From positions 248,001-312,000 of the forward strand of contig NZ_JAVJSQ010000005.1 in the NCBI RefSeq assembly GCF_040219335.1: 64,000 nucleotides of DNA, in the 5' to 3' direction. Of the stretch, positions 41,959-50,235 are shown piece after piece. Source of the stretch: Gimesia sp. Its GTDB lineage: Bacteria; Planctomycetota; Planctomycetia; Planctomycetales; Planctomycetaceae. Both the position numbers and the translations under genes were made by a program. How positions within the stretch are numbered: position 1 is the first letter of the stretch; every line of letters begins with the position of its first letter. Under the pieces are notes generated by a model, which was not told where the DNA came from, ran no database searches, and worked only from the letters and a program-made list of their open reading frames with translations.

Positions 41959-44900
41959 ATGTACGCTTCCGAACAACAGATTCCCGTCCCACCGCCAGAC
42001 GATCAGCGTTCGTTCACAGCTGAGCCACCTTCTTTCTGGCGATCATTGCTCTTAAAAAACACCCTGTTTGTGGCCATCGTGGTGGTCCTCACTGCCGGTA
42101 TTCTGGGCCATCTTGCTTATATTTTTGCCCGCGACATTCTGCACGATAATATTCGTGTCCGCCTTCAACTGGTTGTCAGTGACCGGGCTGCGTTATTCGA
42201 AGGATATGTGCGACAGCAGCTGGATCGGGCTGCGTTGATTACCAGTCGGACTCACCTGAGGGAGCTGATTCAAGACTTCGAACAAGGAACTCTCGATGAG
42301 GATGCTTTCCGGTCTGAATCGAAGCGGATACTCGAAGACACTATTTCGGGGAGTACCTCCGAGTTTCGTGATCTCTGGATTGTGAATCCGGAAGGGACTG
42401 TGATCACTGCGACGAGTGACAATTATCTCAATCAGACCTTTGCCGATGATCCTGGATTCCTGATAGCGAAAGAACATCCCCAACTGGATTATCCACAGAA
42501 AGTGGATGGTAAGTATGTGACTTACCTCATGGCTCCCATGAAGAGTGAAGCGGGAGATCTGATCGGCGTTTTAATGGTCTGGCTCGATGTCACTCCTCTG
42601 GAGCGGATTCTGACGAATCGGACGGGGCTGCAGGATACGGGAGCACTTCTGGTCGCGACCAGAGAGGGAGACCAGGTCCGATATTTATTGACCCCGGAAG
42701 ACAGCACGCAACGCTCGGTACAGCTCAAAGAAGTACCTGCAATGGAGAAAGCGCTGAATGGGGAAAGCGGATCCGAGGTTATGCATTACAGTGGCGATGA
42801 AGTGCTTGTTTCTTACCGTCCTGTAGATTATCAGCCCAATAGTGATGATGCTCCCTGGGGAATGGTAGCCAAAATAGATCTGACAGAGGCCTACGCTCCT
42901 GTAACACATTTACGTCATCTGTTACTGGGACTGCAGTTTGGGCTCGTTTTTTTCGGAATGGTGGTCTCTTTTCTGGTTGCCCGGAGAGTGACCCGGCCGG
43001 TATTGGGACTGGCCGATACTGCATCGAAAATTGCTCGTGGGAATCTGGATGTCCGGGTTCCGATCACTTCGACAGATGAAGTGGGGATGCTGGGGGCGGC
43101 GTTTAATCATATGACCGCAGAGCTGGCAGCCTCACGGGATCAACTGGAGGAACGGATCGAACAGCGAACTGCGGAGTTGAATGCGTCACAAAAGAAATTG
43201 CGTCGCCAGACGCAAATCCTGCAGTCAATTCTGGACAGTATGGGGGATGGAGTGATCGTTGCAGATCAGGATGGGAATTCCGTTTTCTGGAACCCGGCTG
43301 CAGAGCAGATTGTTGGCATCGGTCCGCAGAATGTAGATCCTTCCAAGTGGTCACAGATTTATGGCTGTTACCTGGCAGACGGAGTTTCGATGTGTCCTTC
43401 CGAGGATCTGCCTCTGGCGCGGGCCATGCGGGGAGAGTCACTCGATGATTCGATTCTCTTTCTCAAAAATCCCGATATTCCTGACGGAACCTGGATCAGT
43501 GTGACTGCACGTCCGTTGAAAAATGATCGTGGTGATCTGCGTGGTGGCGTGATCGTGATGCACGATATTACGGAAGCGAAAGCCACACAGGAAGAACTGG
43601 AATCACGCGATAAGAAAAATCGGGCCATTCTGGCGACGACGCATGAAGCGTTCGTCGGTATCGATGAGAACAGTCGAATTTGTGACTGGAATGAACAGGC
43701 GGAAGCGACTTTTGGATGGACTCAACAGGAGGTGATTGGACGGTCGCTGGTGGAAACCATCATTCCGGAACGCTATCGATTGCAACATATGCAGGGGGTC
43801 GAAAAATTTCTTTCATCAGGTGAAGGCCCTGTTCTTAACAAGCGTCTGGAGCTCTCAGCTCTGCATCAGGACGGCCACGAATTTCCTGTGGAACTGACGA
43901 TCACTCCCGTACGGCAGGGGGACAATTTCCTGTTTGCGGCCTTTGTGCATGATATTACGGAAGTTAAACGCGCCGAGGAAGAACTCAAACGGGCTAAAGA
44001 AGCTGCCGAGGCTGCCAGCCAGGCAAAAAGTGCTTTTCTGGCAACGATGAGTCACGAAATCCGCACTCCCATGAATGCCGTGATTGGGATGACCGAATTA
44101 CTGCTCGATACCGATCTGAACCCCACCCAGCGGGAATACATGACCATGGTGCAGGAATCGGGGGAATCTCTACTGGCAGTGATCAATGATATTCTGGATT
44201 TCTCCAAAATTGAAGCAGGCCGATTCGACCTGGATCAGGCCGCATTCCACCTGAGGGAAAATCTGGGAGATACCATGAAATCGCTGGCTGTTCGCGCGCA
44301 TCACAAACGCCTGGAACTGGCATTTCATCTGGCGCCGGAGGTTCCTGATACCATTGTTGGTGACCGTTACCGCTTACGACAGATCATTGTCAATCTCGTC
44401 GGAAATGCCATCAAATTTACGGATGAGGGAGAAGTAGTCGTAGATGTAAATGTCGAATCTCTATCAGAGAGAGACGTTCTGTTGCACTTCGTCGTGCGTG
44501 ATACGGGGATCGGAATTCCCAAAAGCAAACAGAAACAAATCTTTCAGGCCTTTGAGCAGGTTGATGAATCGATGGCCCGTCGGTTCAGCGGCACGGGGCT
44601 TGGCCTGGCGATTGCTTCCCGCCTGATCAATTTAATGGGGGGGAGAATCTGGGTCATCAGTGAAGTCGATCAGGGGAGTGCATTCCATTTTACGGCTCAT
44701 TTTGAACTGACACAGGAAGAAGTCCCCGCCAGTGAACCATTGGTTAAAGCCGACCTGGATGGCCTGCGTGTGCTGGTTGTCGATGATAATCTCACCAACT
44801 GTCAGATCCTGGAAGAAATGCTCTCTAACTGGAAGATGCAACCTCAAACCGTCACGCGTGGGAAAGATGCTCTGGAAGCGATGCATGCCCGACTTCAGGC

Positions 44901-46077
44901 GGGTGAACCTTTCGATCTTGTACTGGTAGATGCGAATATGCCGACGATGGATGGGTTCTCGCTGGCGAAAGCAATCAAACAGGATAAGGCACTGGGAAGT
45001 GCAGTCATTATGATGATCACTTCCAGCGACCGACGCGGAGAGATCTCCCGTTGCAAGCAACTCGGAATTGCAGCGCACCTGATTAAGCCTCTCAAGCAGT
45101 CGGAACTGTTTAACTCGATCGCAGAGACATTGGGAATTAACGGAGCAGATCATCATTCGACGCGATTGAAAACGGCTGAACTGGGTAAGCGTATTCCACC
45201 TTTAAAAATTCTGCTGGCAGAAGACAGTATCGTGAATCAGAAACTGGCGCTGGCCCTGCTGCAACCTCATGGTCACGAAATTACTGTCGTGACCAACGGG
45301 AAAGAGGCGGTCGAACAGAGAAAAACTGTCCATTTTGATCTCATTCTGATGGATGTCCAGATGCCTGAGATGGATGGTCTGGAGGCGACACGTGAAATTC
45401 GAGACTACGAACAGGCAATCGAGGAACATATACCAATCATTGCGATGACTGCACATGCGATGAAGGGAGACCGGGAACGCTGCCTTGAGGCCGGTATGGA
45501 CGGCTATGTTTCTAAACCGGTGCGTGTGCGGGAGCTGTACCAGATGATTGAAGAAACACTGCAAATAAATGCCCAACTCGCAGCTGTAAAAAATGAGCCC
45601 ACACCTGAAGAGTCAGAACAGCAGGCTGATTCGATTCAGATGGAACACGAGACAACCCAGGGGGAAGAATCGAGAGAGGAGTTAATCATGAACCCGTCTG
45701 AAGAACAGGATTCCCATGATGATGTATTGAACTGGGAGCAGGCGATGGAGAAATCAGAAATACCTGCTGAGGCCTTGAGCGAACTGGGGCAACTGTTTCT
45801 GCAGGAAGCCCCTAAACTACTGAACGAAATCCGGGATGCCATACAACAGGGGGATGCTACGTCACTAAGGCGAGCCGCTCATACACTTAAAAGTTCAGCT
45901 GCTGTTTTTGAAGCACACCATGCAGCCGATGCCGCTTTAAAGCTGGAGTTACTTGGAAAAGAGGAAAAGCTGATGGAAGCGCGCGAAGCTCTACCTGCCC
46001 TGGAACAGGAAGTCGACCGATTACTGCCAGCTGTTTCTGCTCACATTGATTCTACCGCTCTGGAAGGAAATAAATAA
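41959..46077 (+). CDS. Membrane hybrid histidine kinase with dCache, HAMP, two PAS, two receivers and HPt
   Basis: 1372 residues from the ATG at 41959, preceded by GAGGAAGGG (a TTG at 41893 is longer). Membrane helices (about 32-54 and 320-342) enclose a periplasmic dCache-type sensor. HAMP follows with RRVTRPVLGLADTASKIARG. Two PAS domains come next (about 440-550 and 555-675). HisKA has SHEIRTPMN (His699), then HATPase_c with DTGIGIP and GTGLGLAI, two receivers (VVDDN/VDANMP and AEDSI/MDVQMP) and HPt with AHTLKSS. It probably senses an extracellular small molecule. The stop TAA shares its last base with the next ATG (TAATG), so the receiver-dehydrogenase fusion downstream is a probable phosphorylation target. 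Confidence 0.95.
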   Translation: MYASEQQIPVPPPDDQRSFTAEPPSFWRSLLLKNTLFVAIVVVLTAGILGHLAYIFARDILHDNIRVRLQLVVSDRAALFEGYVRQQLDRAALITSRTHLRELIQDFEQGTLDEDAFRSESKRILEDTISGSTSEFRDLWIVNPEGTVITATSDNYLNQTFADDPGFLIAKEHPQLDYPQKVDGKYVTYLMAPMKSEAGDLIGVLMVWLDVTPLERILTNRTGLQDTGALLVATREGDQVRYLLTPEDSTQRSVQLKEVPAMEKALNGESGSEVMHYSGDEVLVSYRPVDYQPNSDDAPWGMVAKIDLTEAYAPVTHLRHLLLGLQFGLVFFGMVVSFLVARRVTRPVLGLADTASKIARGNLDVRVPITSTDEVGMLGAAFNHMTAELAASRDQLEERIEQRTAELNASQKKLRRQTQILQSILDSMGDGVIVADQDGNSVFWNPAAEQIVGIGPQNVDPSKWSQIYGCYLADGVSMCPSEDLPLARAMRGESLDDSILFLKNPDIPDGTWISVTARPLKNDRGDLRGGVIVMHDITEAKATQEELESRDKKNRAILATTHEAFVGIDENSRICDWNEQAEATFGWTQQEVIGRSLVETIIPERYRLQHMQGVEKFLSSGEGPVLNKRLELSALHQDGHEFPVELTITPVRQGDNFLFAAFVHDITEVKRAEEELKRAKEAAEAASQAKSAFLATMSHEIRTPMNAVIGMTELLLDTDLNPTQREYMTMVQESGESLLAVINDILDFSKIEAGRFDLDQAAFHLRENLGDTMKSLAVRAHHKRLELAFHLAPEVPDTIVGDRYRLRQIIVNLVGNAIKFTDEGEVVVDVNVESLSERDVLLHFVVRDTGIGIPKSKQKQIFQAFEQVDESMARRFSGTGLGLAIASRLINLMGGRIWVISEVDQGSAFHFTAHFELTQEEVPASEPLVKADLDGLRVLVVDDNLTNCQILEEMLSNWKMQPQTVTRGKDALEAMHARLQAGEPFDLVLVDANMPTMDGFSLAKAIKQDKALGSAVIMMITSSDRRGEISRCKQLGIAAHLIKPLKQSELFNSIAETLGINGADHHSTRLKTAELGKRIPPLKILLAEDSIVNQKLALALLQPHGHEITVVTNGKEAVEQRKTVHFDLILMDVQMPEMDGLEATREIRDYEQAIEEHIPIIAMTAHAMKGDRERCLEAGMDGYVSKPVRVRELYQMIEETLQINAQLAAVKNEPTPEESEQQADSIQMEHETTQGEESREELIMNPSEEQDSHDDVLNWEQAMEKSEIPAEALSELGQLFLQEAPKLLNEIRDAIQQGDATSLRRAAHTLKSSAAVFEAHHAADAALKLELLGKEEKLMEAREALPALEQEVDRLLPAVSAHIDSTALEGNK

Positions 46078-47735
46078 TGAATGTCGCATCAGGAAGTGGC
46101 GTCAAAGTATTGTTCATTGAAGATAACCCGATTCATGTGGGACTGGTGAAAACCCTGCTGGGGGAATCCCGTGCTCCCGTATTTCAATTACAGCATGCAG
46201 GATCTCTTCAGGATGGTTTGAAACTGCTCGAAGCAGTTCCGGTCGACATTATTCTGCTGGACTTAACCCTGCCTGACAGCGAGGACCTGGATACGTTCAT
46301 ACGGGTCCGTTCGTTTGCCCCTGCGATCCCAATTGTAATTGTCACGAGCCTGGATGATGTAAAGTTGGCTGCGAAGGCCGTTGAGGCGGGTGCTCAGGAT
46401 TATCTGGTTAAGACACAGCTGAGCCGAACTTCGCTAACACGTTCTTTGCGTTATGCGATCGAGCGGACACGTGTGCGGGATGCCGAATGGGATTCGCCGA
46501 TGTTCAGGCTGGCGCAGCGGCAGTTCCTCAAGGCGGCCCAGTATATGGGGCTGGACGATAATATTCGCCAGCGGTTACTGTTTCCGCAACGAACACTGGT
46601 CGTGACTCTGCCGTTTCGTCGAGACCATTATACCGAAGTCGAAACCGTGTTCGGCTATCGAGTACAGCACATTCTGACCATGGGGCCTACCAAGGGGGGG
46701 ATTCGATATCATCAGGATGTCAGCCTCGGAGAAGTTTCAGCACTGGCGATGTGGATGAGCTGGAAGTGTGCCCTGGTGCACCTGCCCTTTGGTGGAGCCA
46801 AAGGGGGCGTACGCATCGATCCCACGGGGCTAACCGGGCATGAACTGCAGCGGCTCACCCGACGATTTGCAACCGAAATCAGCCCGATCATTGGACCTGA
46901 GAAAGACATTCCGGCTCCCGATATGGGAACCAACGAACGGGTGATGGCCTGGATTATGGATACGTACAGCCAACAGGTAGGGTACTCAGTGCCCGCCGTT
47001 GTAACAGGCAAGCCGGTCGTCCTCGGGGGAGCTCGGGGCCGTAATGAAGCGACAGGGAGAGGCGTCGTCTATCTGATTGAAGAAGCGGCCCGGCATCTGA
47101 AGATGAATCTCAGTGAATCTACGGCTGTGATTCAGGGGTTTGGGAATGTGGGCAGTCATGCTGCCCAGTTTTTGAGTGATCTAGGCGTGAAAATCATCGG
47201 TGTCAGCGATGCAACGACGGGCATCTATAACCGTAATGGGCTTTCGATGTCCTCACTGCTTGAGTATGTGGGTAAGAACCGTTTTCTGGAAGGTTATTCT
47301 GAAGGGGATGAAATCACGAACCAGGAACTGCTGGAACTGAAGTGTGATATTTTGGTACCTGCTGCATTGCAAAATCAGATTACAGCAGAAAACGCAGATC
47401 GCATTAATTGCCGTCTGCTGGCGGAAGGTGCTAACGGGCCTACTACGCTGGAAGCTGATGAGGTACTCAATGAAAAAGGAGTTTTCATACTCCCTGATAT
47501 TCTGGCAAACGCGGGTGGGGTGACCGTTTCTTACTTCGAATGGGTGCAGGATACGCAGAACTATATGTGGAGCCTGGATGAAGTCAATCAACGATTGAAA
47601 CGCATTCTGCAAGATGCGTTTCAGCGTACTTTGAACCGTGCGGAGAAGAACAACGTCGACATGCGGACGGCAGCACTCATGGAAGGGATTGAACGCGTCG
47701 CGCAGGCCAAGCTGGCTCGTGGCCTGTTCCCATAA
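46077..47735 (+). CDS. Response-regulator receiver fused to Glu/Leu/Phe/Val dehydrogenase
   Basis: 552 residues. Residues 8-130 are a complete receiver domain: acidic pair FIEDNP (Glu15, Asp16), phospho-acceptor Asp62 in LLDLTLPDSE, Thr90 in VIVTS and Lys112 in YLVKTQ. Residues about 135-552 are an amino-acid dehydrogenase: GPTKGGIRYH, catalytic Lys242 in PFGGAKGGVRIDP, PAPDMGTNERVMAW, Rossmann motif IQGFGNVGSHAA and LAEGANGPTTLEA. The enzyme part deaminates glutamate (or a branched amino acid) to the 2-oxo acid using NAD(P). The junction is uninterrupted in one frame, so it is a true fusion. The coupled upstream hybrid kinase with HPt suggests phosphorylation-controlled catalysis, which is inference. 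Confidence 0.94.
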   Translation: MNVASGSGVKVLFIEDNPIHVGLVKTLLGESRAPVFQLQHAGSLQDGLKLLEAVPVDIILLDLTLPDSEDLDTFIRVRSFAPAIPIVIVTSLDDVKLAAKAVEAGAQDYLVKTQLSRTSLTRSLRYAIERTRVRDAEWDSPMFRLAQRQFLKAAQYMGLDDNIRQRLLFPQRTLVVTLPFRRDHYTEVETVFGYRVQHILTMGPTKGGIRYHQDVSLGEVSALAMWMSWKCALVHLPFGGAKGGVRIDPTGLTGHELQRLTRRFATEISPIIGPEKDIPAPDMGTNERVMAWIMDTYSQQVGYSVPAVVTGKPVVLGGARGRNEATGRGVVYLIEEAARHLKMNLSESTAVIQGFGNVGSHAAQFLSDLGVKIIGVSDATTGIYNRNGLSMSSLLEYVGKNRFLEGYSEGDEITNQELLELKCDILVPAALQNQITAENADRINCRLLAEGANGPTTLEADEVLNEKGVFILPDILANAGGVTVSYFEWVQDTQNYMWSLDEVNQRLKRILQDAFQRTLNRAEKNNVDMRTAALMEGIERVAQAKLARGLFP

Positions 47736-47783
47736 GCGAAAGTGCAAATTCAGCGGGAACCAACAGCCGGATAATAGATAAAC

Positions 47784-50216
47784 TTATTTCTTCTTAGCTG
47801 GTTCGACGACATTAACTGTGATCAGTTTCGACCAGGCTGCAAATTTCGTATTGGCAGGAGCTGACCTTGCTTCTGCGGATTTCGCTGATCGGGCCGCTTG
47901 TTCTACGAGTTTCTCAGCGCGAGCCAGTTTGTCAGAGGCTGCTTTGGCTTTGGCTTTGGCTGCATCCGCTTTGCTGGACTCAACATCGGCCTTGAGCTGC
48001 GCGACCAGTTTTTCGAGTCGCTCCAGTTCGGCTTTCGCAGCCAGACTGGCTGGCAGATTCTGGCGATACTGTGTTACACCCACGCCCAGTAGTGCAAACT
48101 GATATCGTCCCGGTTCTGCTTTGAAGTTCCCGTTGGGTCTGAAATCGATGACCAGCTTGCCTTCCGTGTCTTTCTCTCCGATATTTACGGTAGGAGGATT
48201 GCGTTGGATACCAAACAGTTCGTGCGGCTCTATCGTCAGGTTACCCGTTCGATTCCCGCTACCAGTCAGCTTGATGGGAATCTCCAGTTTTTGATTCAAT
48301 TCAACGGTCCACTCTTTATCCTCTGCTGGGGAAATGATGACGGGCACCGTCTCATGTTCATTGACAGCCAGAGGCATGCTTGTGGTGAGCCGGGAGCGAA
48401 CACGAATCGCATCGGCAAAGATGTGGCCCCAGATCAGGGACGCAAACTGTGCTTCTTTCACCACAGATTGACCATTGATCTGGGCAGTTCCCTTGATCTG
48501 GATTTCACCAGCCCATGTCTTGGCTGATTCATCTGCTGAGAGGATCAGAATTCCATGGTCGGCCTTTCCACTGAGCGTCAGAGGTTGGGCAGTGACGCCG
48601 TTTGGAAGGTTCTCTGCTGTTACAACGATATCTCCGGTAAAGCCATCCTGACGAGGAGCGACAATCCGCACTCCCCAGTTGGCCCCTCGTCGGAGCAGGG
48701 GGGTGACAGAGTAACCCGTACGATTGGTAGGCAGCGGGCGTTCTGTGGTCGCGATCAGATGAAAGTCAGGCTTGGGTTCTCGAATCGCCAGACGATAAAG
48801 ATCTTTTGCGCTGCCTCCTCCAAACTGATTGACGATCGTCACCATGTACTCCCCATCCTGTTCTGCGACGAACGAGACCGCCGCATCAGTTGTGTCGAGG
48901 TTAATCGCATTTTTATTGTGGGGGCTGAAATAGGAAGCCAGGTCGTCATTTTCTGTCACGGTCTTCACGCTGACTTCACCAGCTGGTGAGCGGGTCAATT
49001 GTTGCACGATCAGTAACGGATCCACTTGAGACGCCATCCGGTCTGCGATGGCTTCAATCCAGTAGGTTTTTCCTTTCTCTGCACGAAAGACAAACTGATC
49101 TTCGTCATTCGGCTGATCGAATCGTCCGGCAATTTCCGTCGGGATCGAAACGTTCTGCCGGTCCAGATGGGCCTGCTCCTGAGCCACAGGGGCTGTCGCA
49201 TAACCGATCTTGATCCTGTTGGAATTCTCCAGCTGAAAATCAAAACCATCCAGCAGCCCCTGGCGTGGTTTACCCGGTTGAAAACGATCGGCGGGACCTG
49301 CTACATCAGGGAGTGTGATTTCCACTTCCACCGATTCCAGCTTGTGACCGTTGAGCTCCGCAGATTTTCCGTAACTGCCACCAGGAAGGTTGCGACCATA
49401 TACGGTGTAAGTTTGTGTGGAACCCGGTTCGCCAGCAGGAGGGTAAATGAAATCAATATGAGGGCGATTAGAAATCTCCAGACGATAAAAATGTTCTGAG
49501 CCCCCTCGGTAGAGAATGTCAGAAATCGCCAGATAATATGTGGCATCCTGTTGGGACAGGATTTCGACAAACGAATCCCGGCCGAACCAGTCGCGGTTGC
49601 GGGTGATTTCGCGACCTTCGGAATCGTAAACAATAATCTGGCCATCCAGGCGTGAGTCGATACGCTGTGCCAGTAGTTCTACGAGAATCCGCTCTCCCGC
49701 TTTTACCTTCAGCTGATACCAGTCGATTCCGCGGGAGGGAACATCACCTGAGATTACGGAATTGACTTCCACAGGCATGGCCGATTCGCGGGTAGCATGA
49801 TTGCCGGTTTCCGCAATTTCCCGGCTATCAGCTTCAGCCACCACAAATGGGCGTGCCGTCGAAAGACCAAAGTAAGAAACGACGCGTGCCTCGTAGATAC
49901 CCGGAGGAACGTCAGTGGCGACGGAAACTTCAAAGCGGGATACCTGCGGCCGAGGGGCCGGATGAAATTCATCAGCAGGCAGTATTACTGGTTTCGCTTT
50001 GATACCTGGATGGGAGAAGCGCAGTTCGGATGCATCATCCAGGTTGGAACCAATGATGCTAACTTCGAGGGTCTTCCCTGCCGGGGCAGCAAAGGGACGC
50101 AGCTGCCTCAAATCTGCCGTGGGTAGCTGGGCATCCACCAATTGCGAGTGCAGACTGCTTAACAGCAGGAAGAGCAACGGACAAAGTGCAGGGATGAACC
50201 TGGTGCTGGTTTTCAT
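47784..50216 (-). CDS. Exported PPC-domain (pre-peptidase C-terminal) protein
   Basis: 810 residues with a signal peptide (LCPLLFLLLSSLHSQLVDA). It begins with an IPT/Ig-like strand set (GKTLEVSIIGSNLDDASEL). Two PPC-like beta domains follow: about 150-255 (SVISGDVPSRGIDWYQLKVK...YYLAIS) and about 365-490 (EIAGRFDQPNDEDQFVFRAEKG...GEYMVTI). Beta-rich middle domains come next, then an Ala/Lys/Glu coiled coil (about 725-785) near the C-terminus. No peptidase domain is present. It lies 19 bases downstream of the cytochrome/DUF1549 gene on the same strand and is a probable surface partner of that enzyme. Confidence 0.88.
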   Translation of the reverse strand: MKTSTRFIPALCPLLFLLLSSLHSQLVDAQLPTADLRQLRPFAAPAGKTLEVSIIGSNLDDASELRFSHPGIKAKPVILPADEFHPAPRPQVSRFEVSVATDVPPGIYEARVVSYFGLSTARPFVVAEADSREIAETGNHATRESAMPVEVNSVISGDVPSRGIDWYQLKVKAGERILVELLAQRIDSRLDGQIIVYDSEGREITRNRDWFGRDSFVEILSQQDATYYLAISDILYRGGSEHFYRLEISNRPHIDFIYPPAGEPGSTQTYTVYGRNLPGGSYGKSAELNGHKLESVEVEITLPDVAGPADRFQPGKPRQGLLDGFDFQLENSNRIKIGYATAPVAQEQAHLDRQNVSIPTEIAGRFDQPNDEDQFVFRAEKGKTYWIEAIADRMASQVDPLLIVQQLTRSPAGEVSVKTVTENDDLASYFSPHNKNAINLDTTDAAVSFVAEQDGEYMVTIVNQFGGGSAKDLYRLAIREPKPDFHLIATTERPLPTNRTGYSVTPLLRRGANWGVRIVAPRQDGFTGDIVVTAENLPNGVTAQPLTLSGKADHGILILSADESAKTWAGEIQIKGTAQINGQSVVKEAQFASLIWGHIFADAIRVRSRLTTSMPLAVNEHETVPVIISPAEDKEWTVELNQKLEIPIKLTGSGNRTGNLTIEPHELFGIQRNPPTVNIGEKDTEGKLVIDFRPNGNFKAEPGRYQFALLGVGVTQYRQNLPASLAAKAELERLEKLVAQLKADVESSKADAAKAKAKAASDKLARAEKLVEQAARSAKSAEARSAPANTKFAAWSKLITVNVVEPAKKK

Positions 50217-50235
50217 ATTTGCTTCACAGTAACTG

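Noticed and set aside
44632-45156. 174-codon minus-strand frame
   Set aside because: Antisense to the receiver domains of the hybrid kinase; no domain support.
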